Origin: Cardiocondyla obscurior
Taxonomy: Eukaryota; Arthropoda; Insecta; Hymenoptera; Formicidae
Direction: 5' to 3'
DNA: 64,000 bases
Assembly (NCBI RefSeq): GCF_019399895.1
Contig: NC_091884.1
Coordinates: 1,986,501 to 2,050,500 of the forward strand
In this document: in pieces, positions 12,303 through 26,120 of the stretch
How the letters are laid out: each line of letters starts with the position of its first letter
How positions within the stretch are numbered: the stretch's first letter is position 1
Notes under the pieces: model-generated
Seen by the model: the letters and a program-made list of their open reading frames with translations, nothing else
Database searches by the model: none
What the model was told of the DNA's origin: nothing
Made by a program: the position numbers and the translations under genes

Positions 12303-15300
12303 TCACTCTTCCCGAAGAACCGATAAACATTTCTTGAGCAATTCTGCATGCGACTGTAAATATAACATAAGGTAAATATAGCTATTCCTGATATGTTACA
12401 AAATTTGAATACAACTTAAAATAAAGCAGAGCACCATACTCACTTTAGCATGTTTTATTTCGAGTTCCGTTAATTCAATGAGATTCTTCTTAAATGCAGC
12501 TACTCGCCTGGTTTTAAAATCTAATAATTCTAAAATCAATAATAAAAATATTATTAACAGTGTTTTAAATATTTTTTTAATAATAAATATTTTATGAATT
12601 GCATGACGATAACTTTATTAACTTTTCTTTTTCTTTTTGTGCTACAATACGGTATTTAATGCAATTTTTAAATAAATAAAATATAAATATGTATTTTTTA
12701 CACACCTTCTTTTCCCTTATCTGACATCTGTTCAAATTTTTCACATGCTTCAGTCTGCGCTTGTTCCGCCTTGATTAATAAAAACGTTAATTTTATAAAT
12801 ATTGAAATATTAATTACACTTTTCTTCATTCAATTTTCTATGCAACAGTGTAACTAATATTTACATATTTATTAGTACAATTTATGTTAATCCTTTCTAC
12901 TATAAAAATGTTAGTATACTACCATATAGTCTTAATTATCAAGACAATATTCAATACTTCATGCATTATTCATGCACAATACTTTTCATAACTTCTGTGC
13001 TGCAGCAACTAATTTGTGCCAATCTTCTTGTTTAAAAAATCTTCATGTATATGTTTCACGTATTAACTTCGTTAATGCATTTATGTATATTTATGTATAC
13101 ACATAAATAAAAAAAATAATCGTAATAATTTTTTTTTATAAAAATATATCACGAACTTAATAATAGTTCAAATATAAAATTCTAAAAAAAATCTTTTCCG
13201 TGTGATATATAAATAACTAAATCTGGATAAAAATAAAATTTTATCTTAACTAAATTATTTCGATGATTCGTTCATTTTTAATGAAAAAATTGGCATTCTA
13301 ATATTTTTCAAGCACTACAACGGAAAATATATTTAGTACACAAACAATATGTGACACACCTCAGCAACTTCCAGTGCCTTGAAAAGCAAGAAAAATTAAA
13401 GTTCTGGTTAGATACTACTTTCATGACCATTAACCGTTTATAGTAGTGACTGTATTTTTAGTTTAACTACTGTCAAATTAGTTTTAAATACTTATATTTA
13501 ATTTTTCCTCATCCTAAATTTCCATATGCTATTTTAGGCATACGCAGATATTGTAATAAATCAATCGGGAATATTATATAACATAAATATAAATTTACGA
13601 ATTGTAAAAAATGTGTACTTACAGCATGAACGTCTTTGTTTTTGGCACGGGCTTTTTCAAGAACACGATTCGCAGACTCATATTCATGTAAAGCTTTCAA
13701 TCTTCTGAAGAGGAGCCTTTTAGCAGCAGCTGTATCTCTCATATAATAACGAAGGGTATCTGACAATTTTAAATCTTCGTCCGACGCTACCCGTCCTTCA
13801 ACTTTCTGCAAAAAAAATTCTTTTGTAATAAATTTATTAATTTAATTAAAGTAAAATTTGAGAAATTATATCATAATGTATTCTCACTCGTAATTTTTCG
13901 AAGGTTTCAGCAATTTTAGTTAAAAATCTCTCGAGTTTTCCAGTATCTGTTGTAGCTAATTGTAAAAGATTCGTTGAAATCTTAATATATGAATCTGCTA
14001 CATCTTTATGTTTGGCCGTTTGACGATCAGCTAATCTCGTTGCTTCTTTTAAATTATGATGATAAGTTTGAAGGAATGTCATTTCTTGATCAAAGAAGTC
14101 ATTTACATCTTTTACTGTAGCTGATAAATAATATTCATCAGTTGTTTTAGAAAACGACTTTACCAAGCCGCCAAACATTTCCATCTTGTTTTTTCCTACA
14201 AAAAAAAATATTCTGTATTCATATTAATTTTTCCTTATTGTTAGGTTGTATACCGTGAAAATATTTTAATTACCTCGCACACAAAGATCTTGATCATATT
14301 CTAAAAACACCCTCAAATTATGATCGTTCCGAAAAACTGGATGGTGTGCCAGTCTAGTTAAGAACATTTCATGCATAGCAACAGTTTTTTTAAATGTGGC
14401 TAAGTATTCTCTGCAAAGTCACAAAAACGACAAATCAAAATAAAATTTAATTAGATTTAATAAAAAATTAATTTGTATTTATTAAAAAAAAAAAAAAAAA
14501 AAAAAAAATACTCACGCTTCTAATTCTTGTTTCATCTTATTAAATTCTTCGCGCGTCATGTTTCCTTCACCTTCTCCAAGTTTTTGTAGCTTTTCACGAG
14601 ATGCATCAAAGTCTGGCCTTGGTGGACACGGTGGAATCTATTGTATTAATATAATGACATTTACATTTCAAATAAAATACTAACAGTTAATTATTTAAGT
14701 GTCAAGAAACACAATCGATCTTTTACAATAATAAAATGGAGTTTCCATAATGTGTCTATCTCAGGACAAAAAATTAAGTACACTCTGCTTTGTATAATTA
14801 TTTAACATTGTTACTAAACATTGTTTTAAAATACTTAAACTTAACAATAATTAACATAATATTAACAATTGTAACAGAAGCAAAGAGCATCAATAATAAA
14901 TTTATTAGCATGTGTTTAGCACTACTCATACATATTTCTGCAATTATCACCAGCATTCAAGCAGTAAAACATTTATGACAGACATAAAATTACAATATAA
15001 AAAATGCCACACTTACAATATACCCTGCATATTCTTCATTTTCCTCAAATCGATCATGGAGCCACACAAACTCCTCATGCTGCCTCACAACCAGATTGTC
15101 CGGCTTTTGGAATTCAGGTAGGGTGGTTTTCGTATGTACAGTGAATTTTACTTTGTCCTTCTCACTGAGAGCATCCGAGATATCCACTTGCAAGGACTTA
15201 TCCGAGAGGTCTATGTTATCAGCGTGGATTGTCTGAAAGAGCGGCCCCATTAACAGATAATTCCAAATAGCCCGGAGTTCTCGCCGAGCGTGCAATAACA

Positions 15301-15606
15301 AATGGGAGGGGGAAGCGTGCAGAATAATTGCGCTAATGCAGGTATTAACCGACGGGAGTGCGCAAAGGGAGATTTCGAAGAGCCCAGCGGGAAGAAAAGC
15401 GCTATAAATACCTTCTTGGGGGGCACGCTATTTAAAATGTCGGTGGTGTCACATATTCCGTCCTGCAACATTTTTTGCATATTAGAGAGCGTGAGATGCG
15501 GGCGACGGGGGAGCGAATCTTTGCGGGCGATTCTCCCCGATCGAACGCGTTAAACGAAGAGGCAACTACCGGTCGCCGATTGATAACAGGTTCCACCTAC
15601 CATCAT
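12303..15606 (-). CDS. Snx6: Sorting nexin of the SNX5/SNX6 type (PX-BAR)
   Basis: Retromer-associated sorting nexin: a PX domain for membrane binding followed by a C-terminal BAR domain that forms curved dimers on endosomal tubules. Coding exons in transcript order: 15601-15606, 15412-15462, 15017-15232, 14516-14637, 14274-14410, 13888-14195, 13623-13805, 13360-13377, 12706-12769, 12444-12529, 12303-12353. They join in frame to 413 residues. The PX region carries KVKFTVHTK and VVRQHEEFVWLHDRFEENEE; the linker has KLGEGEGNMTREEF; the BAR region has SADEDL-like ASDEDLKLSDTLRYYMRD. The start is chosen at a 6-base coding exon (ATGATG, then GTAGGT), because it yields an MMDG start like the MMEG of animal SNX6. 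An alternative ATG at 15480 would read straight into the second exon. The human family member is about 406 residues. Confidence 0.93.
13360..13377 (-). other. 18-nt microexon in the sorting nexin BAR domain
   Basis: The minus strand reads TTGCTTTTCAAG, then 18 bases encoding ALEVAE, then GTGTGT. Both flanking introns are phase 0, so including or skipping it keeps frame. Without it, KDVHA joins AEQAQTEACEKFE, which aligns without a gap to vertebrate SNX6, so the six residues look like an optional insert in the BAR coiled coil. Confidence 0.6.
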
Positions 15607-16656
15607 GGCGTCGACTGGCGTCGTCCCCTTGACACGCAGTGGTTAAACAGCAACTCGATTAACAAACTCGTCTCGTTAAATAACGTATGTACAACTGTCG
15701 TGCGGCGAGCAAGTGGAGCCGACGTTTCGAATGGCCTTCGACGCGCTCGCTCGAAGAGCGGCTTTCCGCGTTCTTGGCGGATCCGTCGAAATAAGCGCCT
15801 CTATTGGAACGGAAGCGATATTAATGAATATGGCGTCCACGTCCAATAGCAAGGTTCTTTTAAAAGAAAAAAAAAATGGTCGCTGCTCGCTGAAAGAAGC
15901 AGGTGGTCGGTTCCGCGGCGTTTGCGAACGCAGCTTACGTGGGTACTACAAGGAAATCGAAGCCGTTGCGGCCGTTGCGTCGTTTGCGAGAAAGAGCCGA
16001 TTGACTCGGTATAAGGCAGTTCATTCAACGGCGAATTGATTTTATGCAGTATGGCGTTACAGAGGGATTAAGAAACTAACGCCGTAGAAAAAGGTACGTG
16101 CGATCTCTTTGTTTTTTACGTTACTTGCCGGAACTGTTCTACGCGTGTGTGTATGGTCTCTTCATGCGGTCGGACATGTTCCAAAATTTCTAAGGAGTAG
16201 AGATCACGCTTGCAATTTGTTCCCATAACAGCATATTTTGGAGTTGGAGAGCTTACTCCGAGATACCTCGCCGTGGCTCGCCAAGAGATACGAGTTTATT
16301 TGTCGAGTCAATTCACGTTTACCTGAAAAAAGAATTATTGATGGTTAATTTCGGCGGCAATATAGTACATTTTATTGCTGTATTACCATCGTATCGCTCA
16401 CGTATTATTTTTCTTAATTATTTTCCGTACATTTGCGACGCGGTGAATAATCTGTCTGATCACTGAATTAGACAAAATTAAGCTATACTTTAGCACTAGA
16501 ATATTTAAACGCGTAAAAAAAATTAATATTAAAAAAAAAAATTTTATACGCGAAATTGAATTAAATATTCTCTATAACGTTTGTCGCATGGTAAATTCCC
16601 ACCAATGGTCGATCCCTCTGATAATTTTATATTTTCGCTAGAAAACACTTGCAGTC
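15607..16656. promoter_or_regulatory. Divergent promoter region, sorting nexin / PRPF8
   Basis: 1,050 bases between two head-to-head start codons, hence a probable shared divergent promoter holding the 5' UTRs of both genes. The half next to the sorting nexin is CpG-rich; the PRPF8 side is AT-rich. A TTGCAG two bases before the PRPF8 ATG could be a 5' UTR intron acceptor. No TATA box is convincing. Confidence 0.5.
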
Positions 16657-19600
16657 ATGTCTCTCCCACCGTATTTGTTGAGCCCAAATCCATGGGCCAC
16701 AATGATGGCCCAGCAACAAGCCCAACAAATAGCAGCTCAAGTACATGCTCAGGCTGCTGCACATGCACAGGCTGCCCATCATGCTCATATGCAGGCTATA
16801 GCTGGGCCACCACTGCCTCAGATACCTAAGCAGCCAGAAGTCCTGTCAGAAGATAAACTTCAGGAGAAAGGTAATATTCCTTACTAATAATTGTAATTAC
16901 ATTGTACTGTTTAAATCTTTTTTTTTTTTTTAATATATAACTTTAAATATAACAATATATCTGGTTATTTTAGCACAAAAATGGCAGCAACTGCAATCAA
17001 AACGATTTGCCGAAAAGAGAAAATTCGGCTTTGTGGACGCTCAGAAGGAAGATATGCCAGCTGAGCATATACGAAAAATTATTAGAGATCATGGGGATAT
17101 GAGCAGTCGAAAATATCGGCATGACAAGCGTGTTTATTTGGGGTAAATTATATATTTTTAATTGTCATAATACAAAACTATATAGATAGTGTTTTTTATT
17201 AATAATTTTTATTAATAAATTTTATTAGTGCATTGAAATATATGCCACATGCTGTTATGAAACTGCTGGAAAATATGCCTATGCCCTGGGAACAAATAAG
17301 AGATGTAAAGGTTTTGTATCATATTACCGGAGCTATAACATTCGTCAATGAAATTCCTTGGGTTATAGAACCTGTGTACATAGCTCAATGGGGGTAAGAT
17401 AAATATTTTTTTTTTATTTAATACGTAAAATAAATTAGAAATTTATACGAAAATTTTTAATATCTTTCAGCACCATGTGGATTATGATGAGGCGAGAGAA
17501 AAGAGACCGTAGGCATTTTAAAAGAATGAGATTTCCACCTTTCGACGACGAGGAACCTCCTCTAGATTACGCGGATAACGTTTTGGATGTTGAACCATTA
17601 GAAGCTATACAAATCGAACTTGATTCGGAGGAAGACGAATCAGTTGCGTCATGGTTTTACGAACATAAGCCTTTAGTTGGAACGAAGTAAGTCGTTTGAG
17701 TGTACTGAAAAAAAAAATTATTTTTATATTTAATACGTTGTATCGACATATTTATTTTTTAATGATGAAAAGCGTAGGGGTCCTGAAATCAACTGGACAT
17801 GTGAGTTGACAACTGGATTGTTGCGCGTCATTAAATTGGATGCAAAAACTATTCAGTTGGAAAAATGCTGTGCTGACGACACTCTTAACGATAGAATTTA
17901 TTTACTACATAAATAATGCAGAATTTTAACGATAAAACATATTACAGGCATGTTAATGGATCCACATATCGAAGATGGAACTTGACACTTCCGCAAATGG
18001 CCACTTTGTATCGCTTGGCTAATCAATTGTTAACCGACTTGGTGGATCAAAATTTCTTTTACCTGTTTGATCCTAAATCATTCTTTACTGCAAAGGCCCT
18101 GAATATGGCTATCCCTGGAGGACCTAAATTCGAACCATTGGTAAAAGATTCAAATGCTGCTGATGAAGATTGGAACGAATTTAACGATATAAATAAAATA
18201 ATTATCAGACAGCCTATTAGAACGGAATATAGGATTGCATTTCCATATTTGTACAACAATATGCCTCACTTTGTCCATCTTTCGTGGTTAGTAATATATA
18301 TATATTTTTTTTTTTATATATCATTATTGAATTTTTACACATTCCACACTAGTTTAAAGATCTTAAATTAGTATGTACAGATCTTACTAGCGGTGTGGTA
18401 GAAAAAATCTAGTGATTGTTATTCGTATCTTTTATTAAGAGCATAAAAAGAAACCGCTGACATCACTTACACGATTTACATACTGTTTTAAATAAATTTA
18501 TTATATATGATTTTATACGTTCCGTATATTCTCAATTTAATATGTTAACAGGTATCACGCACCGAATGTCGTATATATAAAAACTGAAGATCCAGATTTG
18601 CCTGCATTCTATTTTGATCCATTAATTAATCCGATCTCTCATAGAAATTCATTAAAAGTAAGTTTTTAACTATAAGCTTATATCTGAATATATACATATT
18701 TTTGTATTATTAATTTATTAATTTTTTTTTATAGACGATAGAACCACAAATCGAAGATGATGAAGATTTTATTTTATCTGGTGAAGTGCAACCGTTTCTT
18801 CAAGAGATACCGCTTTACACCGATAACACAGCGAATGGAATAGCGCTTTTATGGGCACCAAGGCCATTTAACACACGTTCCGGTAGAACGAGAAGAGCCA
18901 TCGATATCCCATTAGTCAAGTCGTGGTACAGAGAGCATTGTCCGCCTGGCCAACCTGTGAAAGTGCGAGTCAGTTACCAAAAATTGCTTAAGTACTTTGT
19001 ACTTAACGCTTTGAAGCACAGACCACCGAAACCGCAGAAAAAACGTTATTTATTCCGTTCGTTTAAATCAACCAAGTTCTTCCAGACGACGACAATAGAT
19101 TGGGTGGAAGCTGGTCTGCAAGTTTGTCGTCAAGGATATAACATGTTGAATTTATTGATACATCGGAAAAATCTGAACTATCTCCATTTAGATTATAATT
19201 TTAATTTGAAACCTGTCAAAACGCTTACAACGAAAGAAAGAAAGAAATCGCGTTTTGGTAACGCGTTTCATTTATGTCGTGAAATTCTTCGTTTGACTAA
19301 ACTTATTATCGATTCTCATGTACAATATCGACTAAATAATGTTGATGCTTTTCAACTTGCAGATGGATTACAATATATTTTTGCACACGTTGGTCAATTG
19401 ACCGGCATGTATCGATACAAATATAAATTAATGCGACAGATTAGGATGTGCAAGGATTTAAAACATCTGATTTATTACCGTTTTAATACCGGCCCGGTTG
19501 GCAAAGGGCCTGGGTGTGGATTCTGGGCACCTGGCTGGCGCGTCTGGCTATTTTTCATGAGAGGCATTACTCCACTGTTAGAGAGATGGCTTGGTAATTT

Positions 19601-22600
19601 ATTGTCGAGACAATTCGAAGGTCGTCACTCGAAAGGTGTGGCAAAAACAGTAACGAAGCAACGAGTTGAATCGCATTTTGATCTTGAATTGCGAGCATCC
19701 GTCATGCACGACATAGTGGACATGATGCCCGAAGGAATAAAGCAAAATAAAGCGCGAACTATTCTTCAACATTTGAGCGAGGCTTGGCGTTGTTGGAAAG
19801 CAAATATTCCGTGGAAGGTGCCAGGTTTGCCAAGTCCGATCGAGAATATGATATTGCGTTACGTCAAGATGAAAGCTGACTGGTGGACGAACACTGCTCA
19901 TTACAATCGAGAGAGAATTCGACGTGGTGCTACAGTAGATAAAACCGTATGCAAGAAAAATCTTGGCCGCTTGACGCGTCTCTATTTGAAAGCTGAGCAA
20001 GAACGACAGCATAATTATTTAAAAGACGGTCCGTATATATCGCCGGAAGAAGCCGTGGCTATATTTACTACCTCGGTGCATTGGCTGGAGTCCCGAAGGT
20101 TTGCACCAATACCTTTTCCGCCTCTGTCTTATAAGCACGATACAAAGTTGCTGATATTAGCTTTGGAACGTTTGAAGGAAGCTTATAGCGTTAAATCTAG
20201 ATTAAATCAAAGTCAACGAGAAGAATTAGGTTTGATAGAACAAGCGTACGATAATCCACACGAGGCGCTATCCAGAATTAAGAGACATTTACTGACACAG
20301 CGAGCTTTCAAAGAGGTTGGCATTGAATTCATGGATCTTTACAGTCATTTAATTCCCGTATACGACGTAGAGCCTCTTGAGAAAATCACGGATGCTTATC
20401 TCGATCAATATCTGTGGTATGAGGCAGATAAAAGGCGATTATTTCCACCATGGGTTAAACCGGCAGACACAGAACCGCCGCCGCTTCTCGTTTACAAATG
20501 GTGTCAAGGTATTAATAATCTTCAAGATGTATGGGATGTCAGTGAAGGCGAATGCAATGTTTTACTCGAATCGAAATTTGAGAAATTATATGAGAAGATC
20601 GATCTTACGCTGCTTAACAGACTGTTGCGTCTGATAGTCGATCATAATATCGCCGATTATATGACTGCGAAAAATAACGTAGTTATTAATTATAAAGATA
20701 TGAATCATACTAACAGCTATGGCATTATTAGAGGATTGCAATTCGCATCTTTTATCGCTCAATATTATGGATTGGTGTTAGATTTGCTCGTTTTAGGCCT
20801 TCAACGAGCTAGTGAAATGGCTGGCCCGCCGCAAATGCCGAACGATTTTTTGACGTTCCAGGATGTCGCCTCTGAAACGGCGCATCCCATTCGATTATAT
20901 TGTCGCTATGTCGATCGAATACATCTGTTCTTACGTTTCTCTGCCGATGAAGCTAGAGATCTTATTCAGCGTTATCTCACTGAGCATCCCGATCCGAATA
21001 ATGAGAACATTGTCGGATATAACAATAAAAAATGTTGGCCACGAGATGCTCGTATGAGATTAATGAAGCACGATGTGAATCTGGGCCGGGCAGTTTTTTG
21101 GGATATCAAGAATCGATTACCGCGTTCCACCACCACTATTCAATGGGAAAACAGTTTCGTCAGTGTTTATAGCAAAGATAATCCAAATTTATTATTTAAC
21201 ATGAGTGGCTTTGAATGCAGAATTTTGCCCAAGTGTAGAACGACACATGAGGAGTTCACGCATCGAGACGGCGTCTGGAATCTTCAGAACGAAATCACGA
21301 AAGAGAGAACGGCACAATGTTTTCTGCGCGTTGACGACGAGAGCTTACAGCGTTTCCATAATCGCGTCAGGCAAATCTTGATGGCTTCAGGTTCGACGAC
21401 TTTCACGAAAATCGTGAACAAGTGGAATACTGCATTGATTGGTTTAATGACATATTTCAGAGAGGCAGTTGTAAATACGCAAGAGCTGTTAGATCTGTTA
21501 GTAAAGTGCGAGAATAAAATACAAACGCGTATCAAAATTGGATTAAATTCTAAAATGCCTTCGCGTTTTCCACCTGTTGTTTTTTACACGCCAAAGGAAC
21601 TGGGCGGTCTGGGAATGTTATCGATGGGCCACGTATTAATACCGCAATCAGATTTGAGGTGGTCGAAACAAACCGATGTAGGCATCACTCACTTCCGTTC
21701 GGGTATGAGCCACGACGAAGATCAACTAATTCCAAACTTGTATCGTTACATACAGCCATGGGAATCGGAATTTATCGATTCTCAACGCGTCTGGGCGGAG
21801 TACGCTCTGAAGCGGCAAGAAGCAAATGCTCAGAATCGCAGGCTCACTTTAGAAGATCTTGAAGACAGCTGGGATCGTGGCATTCCGAGAATAAATACGC
21901 TATTTCAAAAAGATCGGCACACGTTAGCTTATGACAAAGGCTGGCGCATTCGTACGGAATTTAAACAATATCAAGTATTGAAGCAGAATCCGTTTTGGTG
22001 GACTCATCAGCGTCACGATGGCAAATTGTGGAATTTAAATAACTATCGTACCGATATGATTCAAGCGCTTGGCGGTGTCGAAGGCATTTTGGAACACACT
22101 CTCTTTAAAGGCACTTATTTTCCAACGTGGGAAGGTCTGTTTTGGGAGAAAGCTTCCGGTTTCGAAGAGTCGATGAAATATAAAAAGCTGACTAACGCTC
22201 AACGTTCCGGTCTCAATCAGATTCCCAATCGTCGATTTACTTTGTGGTGGTCACCTACGATTAACCGAGCCAACGTATACGTTGGTTTTCAGGTCCAGTT
22301 AGATCTGACAGGAATATTTATGCACGGAAAAATACCGACTCTGAAGATTTCATTGATTCAGATATTCCGCGCTCACTTGTGGCAAAAAGTACACGAATCT
22401 ATCGTGATGGATCTCTGTCAAGTGTTCGATCAAGAATTAGACGCGCTAGAAATTGAAACTGTACAGAAGGAAACGATACATCCGCGAAAATCTTATAAAA
22501 TGAATTCTTCATGCGCGGATATTCTATTATTTTCAGCTTACAAATGGAATGTATCCCGCCCGTCTCTTCTCGCCGATTCTAAAGATGTAATGGATAATAC

Positions 22601-24887
22601 GACCACGCAAAAATATTGGATTGATGTTCAGCTAAGATGGGGCGACTACGATTCACATGACATCGAGCGGTACGCTCGTGCGAAATTCCTTGATTATACT
22701 ACAGATAACATGTCCATTTATCCGTCACCCACAGGTCTTTTAATAGCAATTGATCTGGCATATAATTTACATAGCGCCTATGGAAATTGGTTCCCCGGCT
22801 GCAAGCCGCTTATACAGCAAGCTATGGCAAAGATTATGAAAGCGAATCCAGCTTTGTACGTGCTACGTGAACGTATTCGAAAAGCATTGCAATTATACTC
22901 GTCAGAACCGACAGAGCCTTATCTCTCCTCGCAAAATTACGGCGAGCTTTTCTCAAATCAAATTATATGGTTCGTTGACGACACAAATGTATATCGCGTA
23001 ACAATTCATAAAACATTTGAAGGTAATTTAACAACGAAGCCGATAAACGGCGCAATTTTCATCTTTAATCCACGCACGGGGCAACTCTTCTTGAAGATTA
23101 TTCACACTTCTGTCTGGGCGGGACAAAAGCGTTTAGGTCAATTGGCAAAATGGAAAACCGCTGAAGAAGTTGCTGCGTTGATTCGTTCTCTGCCAGTAGA
23201 AGAACAACCGAAACAAATTATCGTCACCAGAAAAGGGATGTTAGATCCATTGGAAGTGCATTTACTCGACTTTCCTAATATAGTTATCAAGGGATCTGAG
23301 TTGCAGTTACCGTTCCAAGCATGTCTTAAAGTAGAGAAATTTGGTGATCTCATTTTAAAGGCAACTGAACCACAGATGGTGCTTTTTAATCTTTATGACG
23401 ACTGGTTAAAGACCATCTCGTCTTACACCGCATTCTCGCGATTAATTTTGATTTTACGCGCTCTGCACGTTAACACTGAAAGAACTAAAGTTGTTCTTAA
23501 ACCTGATAAAACCACCATCACCGAACCGCATCACATATGGCCGTCGTTGACTGACGATGAATGGATTAAAGTGGAAGTGCAACTTAAAGATTTAATTCTC
23601 GCAGATTACGGCAAAAAGAACAACGTCAATGTCGCCTCGCTCACGCAATCTGAGATCCGTGATATTATTTTGGGTATGGAAATAAGCGCGCCGTCCGCGC
23701 AACGGCAACAGATCGCCGAAATTGAGAAACAAACTAAAGAGCAGAGCCAGTTGACTGCAACTACCACACGAACGGTGAACAAGCACGGCGACGAGATCAT
23801 TACCGCAACCACGTCTAATTATGAGACGCAAACTTTCAGCTCGAAGACCGAATGGCGAGTACGTGCGATTTCAGCAACCAATCTTCATTTAAGAACGAAT
23901 CATATTTACGTTTCATCCGACGATATTAAAGAGACCGGCTATACTTATATTTTACCTAAAAATGTGCTCAAAAAGTTTGTCACTATTTCCGATCTGCGAG
24001 CGCAAATAGCTGGATATTTATACGGCATCAGTCCACCTGATAATCCTCAGGTAATTGTTAAATTTTATTATTTCTATTTAAAATATTTAATACTTTATTT
24101 ATAAGTATATATATATTAAAAATTTAATTTATTTTTGATTTAATTTTATTTTAAATTTATTTATATTTATTATATTAATTATTATATTATTATATTACTA
24201 ATATTATATTAAATTAATTTATTTATAAATTTATTAAATTTAGTAGTTATTTATCGTAATTTATTTTAATTTTGCGTTTTCTTTGTGCATTAGGTAAAAG
24301 AAATAAGATGTATTGTCATGGCACCGCAGTGGGGAACTCACCAGACAGTTCATTTGCCTAATACGTTACCGAATCATCAGTATTTAAAGGAGATGGAACC
24401 ATTAGGATGGATACACACGCAACCAAATGAATTACCACAACTATCACCACAGGATATATCCACTCACGCTCGAATTATGGCTGAAAATTCCATTTGGGAC
24501 GGTGAAAAAACCATCGTTATCACTTGCAGTTTCACGCCCGGCTCTTGTTCACTCACAGCGTATAAATTAACTCCGAGTGGTTTTGAGTGGGGCAAACAAA
24601 ACACTGATAAAGGCAACAATCCGAAGGGTTACTTACCTAGCCATTACGAGAAGGTGCAAATGCTTCTGTCCGATCGCTTCCTTGGTTTCTTTATGGTACC
24701 CAGTCAAGGCTCGTGGAACTATAATTTCATGGGCGTGAGGCACGATCCTAATATGAAGTATGAGTTACAACTGGCGAATCCAAAGGAATTTTATCATGAA
24801 GTGCACAGACCAGCTCACTTCCTCAATTTCTCAAGCTTGGAAGACGGTGACGGAGTCGGAGCCGACCGAGAGGACATGTATGCGTAA
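16657..24887 (+). CDS. Prp8: Pre-mRNA-processing-splicing factor 8 (PRPF8/Prp8)
   Basis: Core U5 snRNP protein that holds the spliceosome active site in the nucleus. Exons: 16657-16870, 16974-17142, 17229-17393, 17471-17686, 17948-18286, 18552-18657, 18735-24050, 24294-24887. They total 7,119 bases with the stop, giving 2,372 residues (human about 2,335). The start MSLPPYLLSPNPWA followed by an Ala/Gln/His-rich stretch explains most of the extra length. Identity to human is very high throughout, for example YLFRSFKSTKFF, the NLKPVKTLTTKERKKSRFGN block and WWTHQRHDGKLWNLNNYRTD. Family order is N-terminal domain, reverse-transcriptase-like core, endonuclease-like and RNase H-like domains, then the C-terminal Jab1/MPN domain, which here includes the last exon ending in ADREDMYA. 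Exon 7 runs uninterrupted for 5.3 kb. Confidence 0.98.
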
Positions 24888-26120
24888 AGTGACTCTTTGT
24901 GATTTTTGAAAGTGAAAGGAATTAAGGACATGTAAGTGAATATACGTGTTGTGATGTTCTTTATTTTTCATTTTCTCGTCTAATTATCGTATACGTAGAC
25001 GATTACAAACACATACATGTAATAGTAATTAATACAGATTAAGCCTTTATTACTTAACGATTTCAGACTTCAAGTGAACTCCGTACTTTTATTTTCCTTT
25101 GTCATGTTGTCCACTTGATTATCCACATTTTGATTTTATAGGTGCGACTATTAAATGCAGATGTGAATACTAAATATTATGCGAATGTTTGTGATGGCAC
25201 TTGTACAGGAGTATTCTGTGATCCTATAGAAGCTAACGATAAGTGAAAATGTTCTACATTCTAATAATGTGACAAATGAAATGCAAGGTCCCCCAAAAAA
25301 ACCTCAGTAATTACACTTTATATTAAATCAACAAAATCTTAAATTAAATAAGAAGACGTGGTCGATTCAAAATCTATTTCAGTGCAAGGATTTTTAAGGT
25401 ACATAATACTATCACATGTATATGATATAAAATATACGGTTAATATGACACAGGTCAATATTTGCATCGCACATTTGTCGCTTGATAAAATATCTTAAAT
25501 ATTACCTATTCATATAAACATGCGCCTTAAAAAATGTATGTATATATATATATATATATTCATTTTAAATTTGTTTTATAATATTAAACATTTATGCACG
25601 CGATGGAAATGTAGACCAGATGTCAATATAATGAAAATAAATATTAAAAAAAAAAATGTAAGATAAATTTGTTTAACGCACGATGGCAATATGCTAGAAT
25701 TGATGTTAAAACTATTAAAATTATCCGTAGCCTTTTTACTAAAATATTATCAATGATATATTGTAATTCTAAATATTAAAATAAAATTTATATAATATAA
25801 TGGCATACGGCAGTCAATGTGCATAGTAGATATTCGTTAATTTAATGAGAGCGACAATAGATGCAGATTAATTCAATTAATTTCTTTAATTTTTTTGGAT
25901 TGCAAAAATAGTATAAAATCCTGCAAGTACATCTTAAAAGAATAAATAGAAAATTATGAAAATTGCTAATTTCGAAGTTTCAAGCAAAGAGATCAATTCA
26001 AGCAATGTAAAATAAACGTAATTCTCTAATTATCTAACAGAGAATTAAATTGTAACATTGCATAATGGTTTATTAATTATTTTGATTCAGATAATGGAAT
26101 TGTTCTTCCACATGGTAATA
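24888..26120. other. Convergent 3' flanks of PRPF8 and the GPCR locus
   Basis: AT-rich, with no coding potential seen. AATAAA at 25636-25641 is a possible distal PRPF8 polyadenylation signal, followed at once by an A-rich run. A TA microsatellite lies at 25541-25559. Confidence 0.55.

Noticed and set aside
15475..16039. Plus-strand frames upstream of PRPF8
   Set aside because: They lie in the 5' flank opposite the first sorting nexin exons and match no known protein.
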